Positions 23,533-30,712 of a stretch of 42,333 nucleotides of DNA are shown piece after piece. A program made the translations under genes and the position numbers. Source of the DNA: an uncultured Collinsella sp. (GTDB lineage: Bacteria > Actinomycetota > Coriobacteriia > Coriobacteriales > Coriobacteriaceae); assembly GCA_902490325.1 (NCBI GenBank), contig CABUDJ010000006.1, positions 1 through 42,333 on the forward strand. The letters are read 5' to 3'. The stretch's first letter is position 1. Each line of letters begins with the position of its first letter. The notes below the pieces were generated by a model. The model ran no database searches. It was not told where the DNA came from and worked only from the letters and a program-made list of their open reading frames with translations.

Positions 23533-25445
23533 AGGGCAGGGACTTTCGGCTCATCGTCGAGCTGCGGAATGGTGCCTACCACGTTGTCCGCCAGCCAATT
23601 CATCTCGACAATCTGCGTGCTCGGCAGCGGAGGGAAGCCTTCGATCTGTACCACGCCGTTCTGGCTGTGGAGCTCGCCGCCAAAGGGGTTGATGGATCCC
23701 TCAACAATGCCGTTGCGGAGCAACTGCACGAGTTTGCGCGTTTGGTAGGGTAGGCCCGGAGCGTAACGGATGTCGATAACTCCGGAGCTCATGCCATACC
23801 AGTAGTTGACAGCGCGCACTTGGTTGTCGTCGCTGGTCTCGTCCCACGTGCCGTGAAGAAGGCTGCGAACGATGAGCTCGTAGTAACGGCCCCAGTTCCA
23901 TACGGGCATGGCGATGCCGGTGACTTTGCCGTCGACCAAGCGGTGAAGCCCGTAGGCCGTTGGGTCTTCGAGCGACTTTGACATGTCAGCGCCGGTCATG
24001 ACGCTTACGCCTTCGCGGCACATGGCTTCGGCAAGACCACCGGCGGGAACATCGCCCCAGGTGAGGATAATTTGCGCGCGGGGGTCGAGCAGCGAGGCGC
24101 CGATGGCAAAGGCATTGATCTCGCTGAGCGCGCCGGATGCGAAGACCGACGCGTGGTAGCCGATGCGATGGTTGTCCGCCATGCTGGCGGCAAGGGCGCC
24201 CAGGAGGAACTTGGCCTCGTACATCTTGCCAAAGTACGAACGGACGCTTTGGTGGGGAAGGCCGATAGAGCAGTTAAGGAACCGAACCTGGGGATACTCA
24301 ACGGCAGCTCTGAGCGTGTATTCCATCAGGCGGTGCGAGGTCGAGAAGATGACGTTGTCTCCATGTTTGACAGCCGTTTCCACGGCGGCGTAGAACACGT
24401 CCGGATCGTGACAGTCCTCGAACGCCTCGGTGCGCACGATACCGTCAAAGTGCTCATCGAGATACTGACGCCCTTGGTCGTGCAGACTGTCCCAGCTCGA
24501 CGCCGCACAGGGGAACTCATGGATAAAGGCGATACGCAGGGGGTTGGCCGCCGAATAGACAGTCTTGCCCATAAAGAAGTTGAGCACGCCGGAGGTGGAC
24601 TTGGCGGGCGACTCCTCCTCATCGACGCTCGGCGCTTCGACAAGATCGACCTTGTCCTCGTCATTTTTGCCGGCAATGACCAGCTCGCGCCAAATCTTGC
24701 ACAGGCGGTTTACGACGATATCCGTCGGCGTATCCAGCAGGCGGTCCTGGTTGTACACATTGAGGTAGACGAGCATGGCGTCGGCGGGCGTAATGTCCAG
24801 GTGGTCGCCGCCTGCGCGAAGGTGGGCGCGCTTAAAGAGCAGGAAGGTGTGGCGCAGGTAGTCGACCTTTTTCTGCGGCCATTTTTCAATAAGGTTCTGA
24901 CCGAGCATCTTGGCGAGCGTCTCGTAGCTTCCCTCACGCGAGAACTCGATCTCGTATAGGGGACAGACGCGCCAAAACGCGCAGAATTCACCGTACAGGC
25001 GGCTTTCGACGGAATCCCATGTGCCGGGGTAGAGACGGGTGACCCTGGCCGAAACCGTTGGAGCGTCCAGGAATTTGAGGACGCTGACGCGTTTGTTGCC
25101 TTCCTGGACATAGAATCGATGCATGAACTCGGTGACGATGATGGGGTCGCGATAGCCCTCGGTTACCTGGATGTCGTAGAGGTTGGACCACTTGCGGGCT
25201 AACTCGGTATTAAACGGCAACAGCGGCATAAAGTTGCACGCAAAGGCGGACTGACGGCCCTTGGTGACCGTGCCCACGACCATCTCGAGCGGAATGTCCC
25301 TGAGGCCGATGTTCTCGCGTTGGCCGCAGGGGAGCTGGGCAACGAGGCTGTCGAGGTCCGTGAGGTACGGGTGTTCACTTTGGCTGATGGCGCGACGGCG
25401 TCCCTGCTCGCCGCGCTTGCGTGCTTGACGATAGGCCTCTTCCAT
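23529..25445 (-). CDS. ParB-like/BMP-domain fusion protein, cytosolic
   Basis: The 638-residue protein has no signal peptide. Residues about 78-135 resemble a ParB/Srx-like domain: DPIIVTEFMHRFYVQEGNKR with EGNKRVSVLK (115-124). A helical middle follows to about 300. Residues about 300-585 match the BMP/PnrA family of purine-nucleoside-binding lipoproteins (PLRIAFIHEF; INAFAIGASLLDP; TWGDVPAGG). A BMP domain normally sits outside the cell, so a cytosolic copy suggests sensing rather than transport. The start has AGGGAG eight bases upstream. The stop overlaps the phosphoesterase start. It is known to me as an uncharacterised architecture; no function is claimed. Confidence 0.7.
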   Translation of the reverse strand: MEEAYRQARKRGEQGRRRAISQSEHPYLTDLDSLVAQLPCGQRENIGLRDIPLEMVVGTVTKGRQSAFACNFMPLLPFNTELARKWSNLYDIQVTEGYRDPIIVTEFMHRFYVQEGNKRVSVLKFLDAPTVSARVTRLYPGTWDSVESRLYGEFCAFWRVCPLYEIEFSREGSYETLAKMLGQNLIEKWPQKKVDYLRHTFLLFKRAHLRAGGDHLDITPADAMLVYLNVYNQDRLLDTPTDIVVNRLCKIWRELVIAGKNDEDKVDLVEAPSVDEEESPAKSTSGVLNFFMGKTVYSAANPLRIAFIHEFPCAASSWDSLHDQGRQYLDEHFDGIVRTEAFEDCHDPDVFYAAVETAVKHGDNVIFSTSHRLMEYTLRAAVEYPQVRFLNCSIGLPHQSVRSYFGKMYEAKFLLGALAASMADNHRIGYHASVFASGALSEINAFAIGASLLDPRAQIILTWGDVPAGGLAEAMCREGVSVMTGADMSKSLEDPTAYGLHRLVDGKVTGIAMPVWNWGRYYELIVRSLLHGTWDETSDDNQVRAVNYWYGMSSGVIDIRYAPGLPYQTRKLVQLLRNGIVEGSINPFGGELHSQNGVVQIEGFPPLPSTQIVEMNWLADNVVGTIPQLDDEPKVPAL

Positions 25446-25502
25446 GGTGTCTACTCCCTTAGTCGTTTAAACAACGATATAAACCATGGTACCACGATGC
25501 GA

Positions 25503-25540
25503 AACCACCACAAAGGTGCCTGTCCCCATTGTGGTGGTTC
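25503..25540. repeat. GACAGG-loop hairpin, copy 2
   Basis: AACCACCACAA pairs with TTGTGGTGGTT around a loop reading AGGTGCCTGTCCCCA. One stem position differs from the other copies. It lies between mscS and the ParB/BMP gene. Confidence 0.8.
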
Positions 25541-25555
25541 ACCTTTATGGAGGTG

Positions 25556-26323
25556 TTAGGCGATGATGGGGGCGATGGCGCGGATGCAGGCGTCGGCTGC
25601 CGTGAAAGTGGTGCTGTCGTCGCTGACGATAAAGATGATCTTGCCCTTGATGCCAAAGTCGCCGATTTCGCTAAAGAGCACGTAGGGCTCCTTGTCAAAG
25701 CCCGAGATGGGAAGCACGGCGGCCTTGGTGGCGTCGGTGAGCTCATCTGCCAACGCGTCCAGTGAAGCCCACTTGGACGTGTCCTTGACCGCGACGGGGA
25801 CGGCTACGCGCCCAAAGGGCATCAAATGCACGAGCGTGTTCTTGGAGATGTTGGAGTTGGGGACGATGATGGTCTGCCCGCAGGCGTCCTCGATGGTCGT
25901 ATGGCGCCAAGTGATGTCTTGGACCACGCCCGACACGCCGCCGACCTCGATATTGTCGCCGGGCTTGATGATGCCCATAAAGGTCACCTGCATGCCGCCG
26001 ATAAGGTTTGACAGCGTGTCCTGAAAGCCGAGCGAGATGGCGATGCCGCCGACGCCAAGAGCGGCAACGAGGGCGTTTGCGTTAATGCCAAAGCAGTTGT
26101 CGAGGATAAAACTACCGCCGATCATCCAGATGACGGCGCGCGCGATGTTGATGAAGATGCTTGATGAAGGGAGTGGGTTATCGTCGCGGTTGAGCAGGTG
26201 GTACAGGGTCTTGGACGCGACCTTGGCGGCAACGGCGGTGCCGATGGCCAAGATACCTGCCCAGATGATGTTGTGGACCCATCGTTGTGCAAAGAAATGA
26301 AGAATTGGCTCAAACAATTCCAT
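25556..26323 (-). CDS. Small-conductance mechanosensitive channel, MscS family
   Basis: The 255-residue protein has three N-terminal membrane segments. The pore helix region is GINANALVAALGVGGIAISLGFQDTLSN, and the cytosolic beta domain has KPGDNIEVGGVSGVVQDI and TTIEDACGQTIIVPNS. MscS opens under membrane tension and releases solutes in osmotic down-shock. The ATG at 26323 has AGGAGG nine bases upstream. An ATG at 26341 overlaps the stop of the small upstream frame (ATGA), but the ribosome site lies behind it. Length is near the minimal MscS. Confidence 0.9.
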   Translation of the reverse strand: MELFEPILHFFAQRWVHNIIWAGILAIGTAVAAKVASKTLYHLLNRDDNPLPSSSIFINIARAVIWMIGGSFILDNCFGINANALVAALGVGGIAISLGFQDTLSNLIGGMQVTFMGIIKPGDNIEVGGVSGVVQDITWRHTTIEDACGQTIIVPNSNISKNTLVHLMPFGRVAVPVAVKDTSKWASLDALADELTDATKAAVLPISGFDKEPYVLFSEIGDFGIKGKIIFIVSDDSTTFTAADACIRAIAPIIA

Positions 26324-26337
26324 GTTGGGAAACCTCC

Positions 26338-26502
26338 TCATGATCGTTCAACCATGATACCCACCAAGAAGCCCGTCCGATCAAATTCGGACGGGCCGAT
26401 AACTTGAGATGGGGTGGCCGCGGTGGCGTAAGCTGGGGCGCCGGCGAGCGCGCCGGCAAACAACGCAGTGGCTAACGCAAGGCGGGGGAGGAGTCTTCTC
26501 AT
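26338..26502 (-). CDS. Possible small secreted peptide (54 aa)
   Basis: The frame encodes MRRLLPRLALATALFAGAL followed by a likely signal-peptidase site after APAYATA, then a mature part of about 25 residues ending GFLVGIMVERS. AAGGA lies seven bases before the ATG. Its stop overlaps the mscS ribosome-site region, suggesting one transcript. A perfect 10-bp inverted repeat (26371-26396) lies inside it, so the stretch could instead be a leader with a terminator. No family is recognised. Confidence 0.45.
   Translation of the reverse strand: MRRLLPRLALATALFAGALAGAPAYATAATPSQVIGPSEFDRTGFLVGIMVERS
26371..26396 (-). other. Perfect 10-bp inverted repeat inside the small frame
   Basis: GCCCGTCCGA (26371-26380) and TCGGACGGGC (26387-26396) flank TCAAAT. 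Read on the minus strand it is followed by TTCTTGG, a poor T-run. It may attenuate mscS. Confidence 0.5.
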
Positions 26503-26525
26503 GGCAGTTTCCTTAGTCCTTAACA

Positions 26526-26566
26526 AAAACCACCACAAAGGTGCCTGTCCCCTTTGTGGTGGTTTT
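26526..26566. repeat. GACAGG-loop hairpin, copy 3
   Basis: AAAACCACCACAAAGG and CCTTTGTGGTGGTTTT enclose TGCCTGTCC, the exact reverse complement of copy 1. On the minus strand it lies downstream of the ABC ATPase gene and may end that operon. Confidence 0.85.
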
Positions 26567-26589
26567 CTAGGTCGTTAGCTCAGCAAAAT

Positions 26590-26616
26590 AAACCTGTCCC
26601 TTTTTGGCGGGTTTTA
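26590..26616. repeat. Decayed half copy of the GACAGG-loop hairpin
   Basis: AACCTGTCCCTTTTTGGCGG and GTTTT resemble the loop and right arm of the family, without a matching left arm. It overlaps the last bases of the ABC ATPase gene (from 26614). Confidence 0.45.
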
Positions 26617-27408
26617 GCTCAGCAGCATGCGGTCGTTGGCGAGCTCGCCGCCCGAGACCTCCTCGAACTTCTGCAGCAGGTCGGCCACGGTGAGTGACTT
26701 CTTTTCGTCGCCTGCCACGTCGTAGATCACGTGACCCTCGTGCATCATGATTAGGCGATTGCCCAGACGGATGGCGTCATTCATGTTATGCGTGACCATG
26801 AGCGTGGTCAGGTGGTGCTCGTCGACGATCTCCTCGGTCAGGTTGAGCACCTTAGAGGCCGTCTTGGGGTCGAGCGCCGCGGTGTGCTCGTCGAGCAGCA
26901 GCAGGCGCGGCTTGGTGAGCGTGGCCATGAGCAGGGTGAGTGCCTGGCGCTGACCGCCCGAAAGCAGGCCGACCTTGGCGTTGAGGCGCGTGTCCAGACC
27001 GAGGTCCAGGCGCTTGAGCAGCTCAACGTACTCGTCCTTCTCGGCCTTGGTGACGCCCCACGAAAGACCGCGACGCTGGCCACGGCGCTTGGCGAGGGCC
27101 AGGTTCTCGGCGATCTGCATGTCGGCTGCGGTGCCGCGCATGGGGTCCTGGAACACGCGGCCCAGGTACTTGGCACGCTGCGACTCGCTCAGGCGCGAGA
27201 TATCGGTGCCGTCGAGCTCGATAACGCCCGAATCGAGCGGATACACGCCGGCGATCATGTTGAGCAGCGTGGACTTGCCGGCGCCGTTGCCGCCGATCAC
27301 GGTTACAAAGTCGCCGTCGTTAAGGGTGAGGTCGACACCGGTAAGAGCGCGCTTCTCGGTGACGGTGCCCTTGTTAAAGGTCTTTTTGACGTGCGAGAGC
27401 TTAAGCAT
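26614..27408 (-). CDS. ABC transporter ATP-binding protein (TrpZ-like)
   Basis: The protein of 264 residues has Walker A GGNGAGKST (39-47), the Q-loop VFQDP, the signature LLSGGQRQAL, and Walker B LLLLDEHTAALD with the switch histidine in VTHN. It powers the permease encoded upstream. An ATG at 27408, with GGGAG eight bases upstream, is preferred to one at 27417, which sits on the ribosome site. It overlaps the permease gene by eight bases. The substrate is inferred from the lipoprotein: this type (ABC_sub_bind with a LivH-like permease) moves aromatic amino acids in streptococci (TrpXYZ), but the substrate here is not certain. Confidence 0.88.
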   Translation of the reverse strand: MLKLSHVKKTFNKGTVTEKRALTGVDLTLNDGDFVTVIGGNGAGKSTLLNMIAGVYPLDSGVIELDGTDISRLSESQRAKYLGRVFQDPMRGTAADMQIAENLALAKRRGQRRGLSWGVTKAEKDEYVELLKRLDLGLDTRLNAKVGLLSGGQRQALTLLMATLTKPRLLLLDEHTAALDPKTASKVLNLTEEIVDEHHLTTLMVTHNMNDAIRLGNRLIMMHEGHVIYDVAGDEKKSLTVADLLQKFEEVSGGELANDRMLLS

Positions 27409-28324
27409 CTGCCTCATCTCCCTTCGTGTAGGAGCTGCGGAGCTTATAGCGCTCCCAAACCACGGGCACGCACAGGGCCACGGCGACGATCACGGCGGAG
27501 AGCAGCTTCATGTCGTTGGCGTCCATGCCCAACTGCAGCACGATGGCGCGGATAAGGAAGTACACCACGGAGCCAAAGACGGCGGAGGCAAGACGGACGC
27601 TAAACTGCGTGAGACCGCCGGGCAACAGGCGGCCGAGCACCTCGCCGATAACAATGGCGGCAAGACCGATAACGATGGCACCGGTGCCCATGCCAATGTC
27701 GGCATACTTCTGGCTCTGGCAGATGAGTGCGCCCGAAAGGCCGATGAGGGCGTTGGAGAGCACGAGGGCGATCATCTTGGTGGAGTTGGTGTTGACGCCC
27801 AGGGCGCGAATCATGTACTCGTTGTTGCCGGTGGCGCGCAGTGCCGAGCCGATCTCGGTGCCAAAGAACCAATACAGGATGGCAACGATAGCCACGGCGA
27901 GCAGGATGCCCAAGATGATGGCAACGGTGGACTGCGGCAGACCGGTCATATTGCTGACGGCCGAGAACACGGTGGCCTTGGCAAGAATGGGCGTATTGGA
28001 CTTGCCCATGATGCGCAGGTTGATGGACCACAGGCTGATCTGGGTGAGGATTCCGGCGAGGATCGCGGGAATCTCAAAGACGGTGGTCAAAATGCCCGTG
28101 ACGGCGCCCGCGATGGCGCCGGCGCACATGCCAGCCAGCACGGCGAACAACGGGTCGACGTTGTTATTGACGATGAGCACAGCGCAGACGCAGCCGCCGA
28201 GGGCAAAGCTGCCGTCGCAGGTCATATCGGGAATGTCGAGCAGGCGGAACGTGATAAACACGCCAAGCACCATAATGCCCCAGAGGACGCCCTGCGAAAC
28301 GGCGCCCTGCAATGCAATGAGCAT
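27401..28324 (-). CDS. ABC transporter permease (TrpY-like, LivH family)
   Basis: The 307-residue membrane protein has about eight to nine hydrophobic segments and the branched-chain-permease type motif LLDIPDMTCDGSFALGGCV near 28. It has GLAAIVIGEVLGR near 222, where EAA-like contacts to the ATPase are usual. It has the ribosome site AGGAGG six to nine bases before the ATG. Stop overlaps the ATPase start. A 200-base gap to the lipoprotein gene holds a terminator-like hairpin, so the permease-ATPase pair may also be expressed at a lower level than the lipoprotein. Confidence 0.88.
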   Translation of the reverse strand: MLIALQGAVSQGVLWGIMVLGVFITFRLLDIPDMTCDGSFALGGCVCAVLIVNNNVDPLFAVLAGMCAGAIAGAVTGILTTVFEIPAILAGILTQISLWSINLRIMGKSNTPILAKATVFSAVSNMTGLPQSTVAIILGILLAVAIVAILYWFFGTEIGSALRATGNNEYMIRALGVNTNSTKMIALVLSNALIGLSGALICQSQKYADIGMGTGAIVIGLAAIVIGEVLGRLLPGGLTQFSVRLASAVFGSVVYFLIRAIVLQLGMDANDMKLLSAVIVAVALCVPVVWERYKLRSSYTKGDEADA

Positions 28325-28426
28325 GCTTCATACCTCCTAGGATAGGGTGGACACGTGATTCACCATAATAGCGGTAACAATGCATAAAAGAGCTGCGGAC
28401 AGACGTTTTGTTTTACCTGAAACAAG

Positions 28427-28460
28427 CAGGGCGGACGCCGGTCTACAGCGCCCGCCCCTG
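28427..28460 (-). terminator. Terminator-like hairpin between lipoprotein and permease genes
   Basis: CAGGGCGGACGC pairs with GCGCCCGCCCCTG in an imperfect stem. Read on the minus strand it is followed by CTTGTTT. It may lower read-through from the lipoprotein gene to the permease and ATPase. Confidence 0.6.
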
Positions 28461-28527
28461 TGGCTCAGATATTGAATAACGCAGCTATGGCGCGAGCACG
28501 GGCTCAAGACGCATGCCGCGTATGGCA

Positions 28528-29508
28528 TTACGCGTCCAGAGTGGAAAGGTCGATGCCCAGCGCCTCGGCCATTTCGTCGTTCTTGACGACGACCAGGTCC
28601 TTGCTCGAGAGGTGCTTGATCGGTATATCTTCGGGCTTGGCCTCGCCCTTCAGGATCTTAACGGCCATCTCGCCCGCGGCGTAGCCCAGGTCCTCATAGT
28701 TGATGGAGAGGGTGAACAGGCCGCCGGCCTTACACATGCCCTCCTCGCCAGTCACGAAGGGGAGCTTGTTCTCCTTGCAGATCTGGCCGACCTGCGAGGC
28801 ACCCGCGGCGATGGTGTTGTCGGTGGGGGAGTACAGCGCGTCGACCTTGCCCACGGCAGACTCGACGACGGACTGAATCTCGTTGGAGCTCGAGACGGTG
28901 AAATCGGTGTACTCGAGGCCCAGCTTGTCGAGCTCCTTCTTGGCGGCCTTGATCTGGACGTCGGAGTTGGACTCGGCGGTGCAGTAGAGCAGGCCGACCT
29001 TCTTTACGTCGGGCAGGACCTTCTGCATCATCTCGAGCTGCTCGGCGACCGGGGTGAGGTCGGAAGCGCCCGTGACGTTGGTGCCCGGCTTGTCGTTGTC
29101 CTGTACCAGGCCGGAGGCGGCGTAGTCGGTGATGGCACAGCCCACGATGGGGATATCGGCCGTGGCGCCGGCGGCAGCCTGCGCGGCGGGCGTGGCGATG
29201 GCATAAATCAGGTTGACGTTGTCGCCCACAAACTTGTCGGCAATGGACTTACACGTGGATTGGTCGTTCTGGGCGTTCTTCTGGTCGATCTTGACCTTAA
29301 GGCCGCTCTCCTTGATGGCCTTGACAAAGCCGTCGTTGGCGGCATCGAGTGCGGAGTGCTCGGTGAGTTGCAGAACGCCGATGGTGTAGTCGGAACCGGC
29401 GGCAGCAGAGCCGGAACCAGAGTTGCCGCCGCATCCGGCGAGCGGGGCGAGCGCGAGCAGACCGGCGGAGACCAGAAGGCTCCTGCGGCTGATGGTGATG
29501 TCCTTCAT
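28528..29508 (-). CDS. ABC transporter substrate-binding lipoprotein (TrpX-like)
   Basis: The 326-residue protein begins with a twin-arginine-like MKDITISRRSLL and a lipobox APLAGC with the lipidated cysteine at 26. A Gly/Ser linker follows. The rest matches ABC_sub_bind (DUF534): YTIGVLQLTEHSALDAANDG near 42, IYAIATPAAQAA near 102, and GLLYCTAESNS near 170. The ATG at 29508 has a GGGGGT site seven bases upstream; longer in-frame starts would lack a signal sequence. A TATAGT -10 (29569-29574, minus strand) fits a promoter. The ligand could be an aromatic amino acid or another small molecule. Confidence 0.9.
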   Translation of the reverse strand: MKDITISRRSLLVSAGLLALAPLAGCGGNSGSGSAAAGSDYTIGVLQLTEHSALDAANDGFVKAIKESGLKVKIDQKNAQNDQSTCKSIADKFVGDNVNLIYAIATPAAQAAAGATADIPIVGCAITDYAASGLVQDNDKPGTNVTGASDLTPVAEQLEMMQKVLPDVKKVGLLYCTAESNSDVQIKAAKKELDKLGLEYTDFTVSSSNEIQSVVESAVGKVDALYSPTDNTIAAGASQVGQICKENKLPFVTGEEGMCKAGGLFTLSINYEDLGYAAGEMAVKILKGEAKPEDIPIKHLSSKDLVVVKNDEMAEALGIDLSTLDA

Positions 29509-29668
29509 ATCATTACCCCCAGTATAAAAATGGCTGGAAACACTGCACTGGGACAAAGTGCAAGTGGAACTATAGTAGCGCTGATGTCCATTTTTACAAC
29601 AGCCTGGCGGGTTTTTTAATACAGAATCGGATGGGCGGTACGGGTAGTCGAATGGGCGGCGGAGGGTC

Positions 29669-30454
29669 TTATGCGGCGGAGGAGGCATCGTCCTCGTCCA
29701 GGACGGCGAAGAGCTTCTTGCCGTCAAGGAGACGTGTGGTGACGTTTCTCATGCGGCCGATCTCAACGGTACGCAGCGTGTCGTCGGCGCCTCGCGCGTC
29801 ATAGACCGTTCCCAGCAAATACGAGAGGCCATCGCGCTGCCTGATGGCAAAGGGCCGGAGCGTCATCCGTGCTACTTCGGTTTCGCCGCGGGCGAGGGTG
29901 CTCGAGATATCAAAGCTGACGGTCGTTCCGTGGTCGATGGCCTGCTCGACGAGCTCGCACGTGTCGATGCGCTTGATGGGCGTGCGTGTTGCCTTGGTAG
30001 CCTTGCTGCCTGCGCTTGGAGCGGGTTCGGGTGTATCGAGGTAGCCGCGAACGTCGGCACTCGCCATGGCAACTAAGTGCTGCGCCATGCTCTTGCGGAT
30101 AGCGATAGGCGTGGAGCGGTTGCGCATGACCATACCGTGGAGCCGGATAATCTCTTCATCGGTGAGCGGGCGGGTAAGAAGTTTGTAGCCCACGCCGCGT
30201 TTGTACTCAATTTCGTATCCGGCATGGCGAAGCGCGGAGATGGCGGTGTAGATGCTGCGCCGCGCCGCCGAGATGGGCATGCGGGCGGGGTCGTCGGGAT
30301 GGGCGAGGCGCCGGATCAACTCATCGGAAAGCATGGCCTTGTCCTCGCCGGTGTTTTCGCTTAATAGTTGCAGGATGCGAACGGCGCGATAGGCTGCCAT
30401 CGAGGCGGCGCCTCTCGTCGTGGTGTCGTAGGTTTCAACAGCGGCTTCGGTCAT
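29669..30454 (-). CDS. WYL-like HTH transcriptional regulator
   Basis: The 261-residue protein has a winged-helix N-terminus (MAAYRAVRILQLLSENTG; SARRSIYTAISALRHAGYEI) and a C-terminal WYL-like ligand domain (TVSFDI; MTLRPFAIRQRDGLSYLLGTVY). The WYL tripeptide itself is replaced by SYL, so binding may differ. The ATG at 30454 was chosen: AAGGA lies ten bases upstream, while the GTG at 30463 is too close to it. It points towards the ABC transporter 160 bases away and may regulate it. A long inverted repeat lies in its upstream region (30572-30634). Confidence 0.8.
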   Translation of the reverse strand: MTEAAVETYDTTTRGAASMAAYRAVRILQLLSENTGEDKAMLSDELIRRLAHPDDPARMPISAARRSIYTAISALRHAGYEIEYKRGVGYKLLTRPLTDEEIIRLHGMVMRNRSTPIAIRKSMAQHLVAMASADVRGYLDTPEPAPSAGSKATKATRTPIKRIDTCELVEQAIDHGTTVSFDISSTLARGETEVARMTLRPFAIRQRDGLSYLLGTVYDARGADDTLRTVEIGRMRNVTTRLLDGKKLFAVLDEDDASSAA

Positions 30455-30571
30455 CGTGCCCACGTCCTTTCCGTTTTGGGTGGCGACGGTATGGAGCCTA
30501 GGACGCGGGGCTTTCCCAGGGGCGCAGGGCGCTCTGGGCGGTCGGTAGTCTTCGGCAAACGGCGGGTTGAG

Positions 30572-30634
30572 TTTTCAACAGCCCTACTCAACTGACCAAA
30601 AACTTGCCAAAAGCTTGACGGATGCTGTTGAAAA
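30572..30634. other. Inverted repeats upstream of the WYL regulator
   Basis: TTTTCAACAG (30572-30581) and CTGTTGAAAA (30625-30634) are perfect complements with a 43-base centre. A second pair, GTTGAGT and ACTCAAC, overlaps the left arm. They could be operators of the regulator; the stretch also abuts the asnS terminator. Confidence 0.5.
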
Positions 30635-30666
30635 AAGCGTCTCTCGACCGATGTCGAGAGACGCTT
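30631..30666 (-). terminator. Intrinsic terminator after asnS
   Basis: AAGCGTCTCTCG (30635-30646) pairs perfectly with CGAGAGACGCTT (30655-30666). On the minus strand it is followed by a TTTTTT run. Confidence 0.9.
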
Positions 30667-30712
30667 GTGCGATGAGCGTTGGCGTGTGGCGACGCGAGCT
30701 AGCGTCCGACGA

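Noticed and set aside
29509..29668. T-box or tryptophan attenuator for the TrpXYZ-like operon
   Set aside because: No T-box core, no run of Trp codons and no leader terminator seen.
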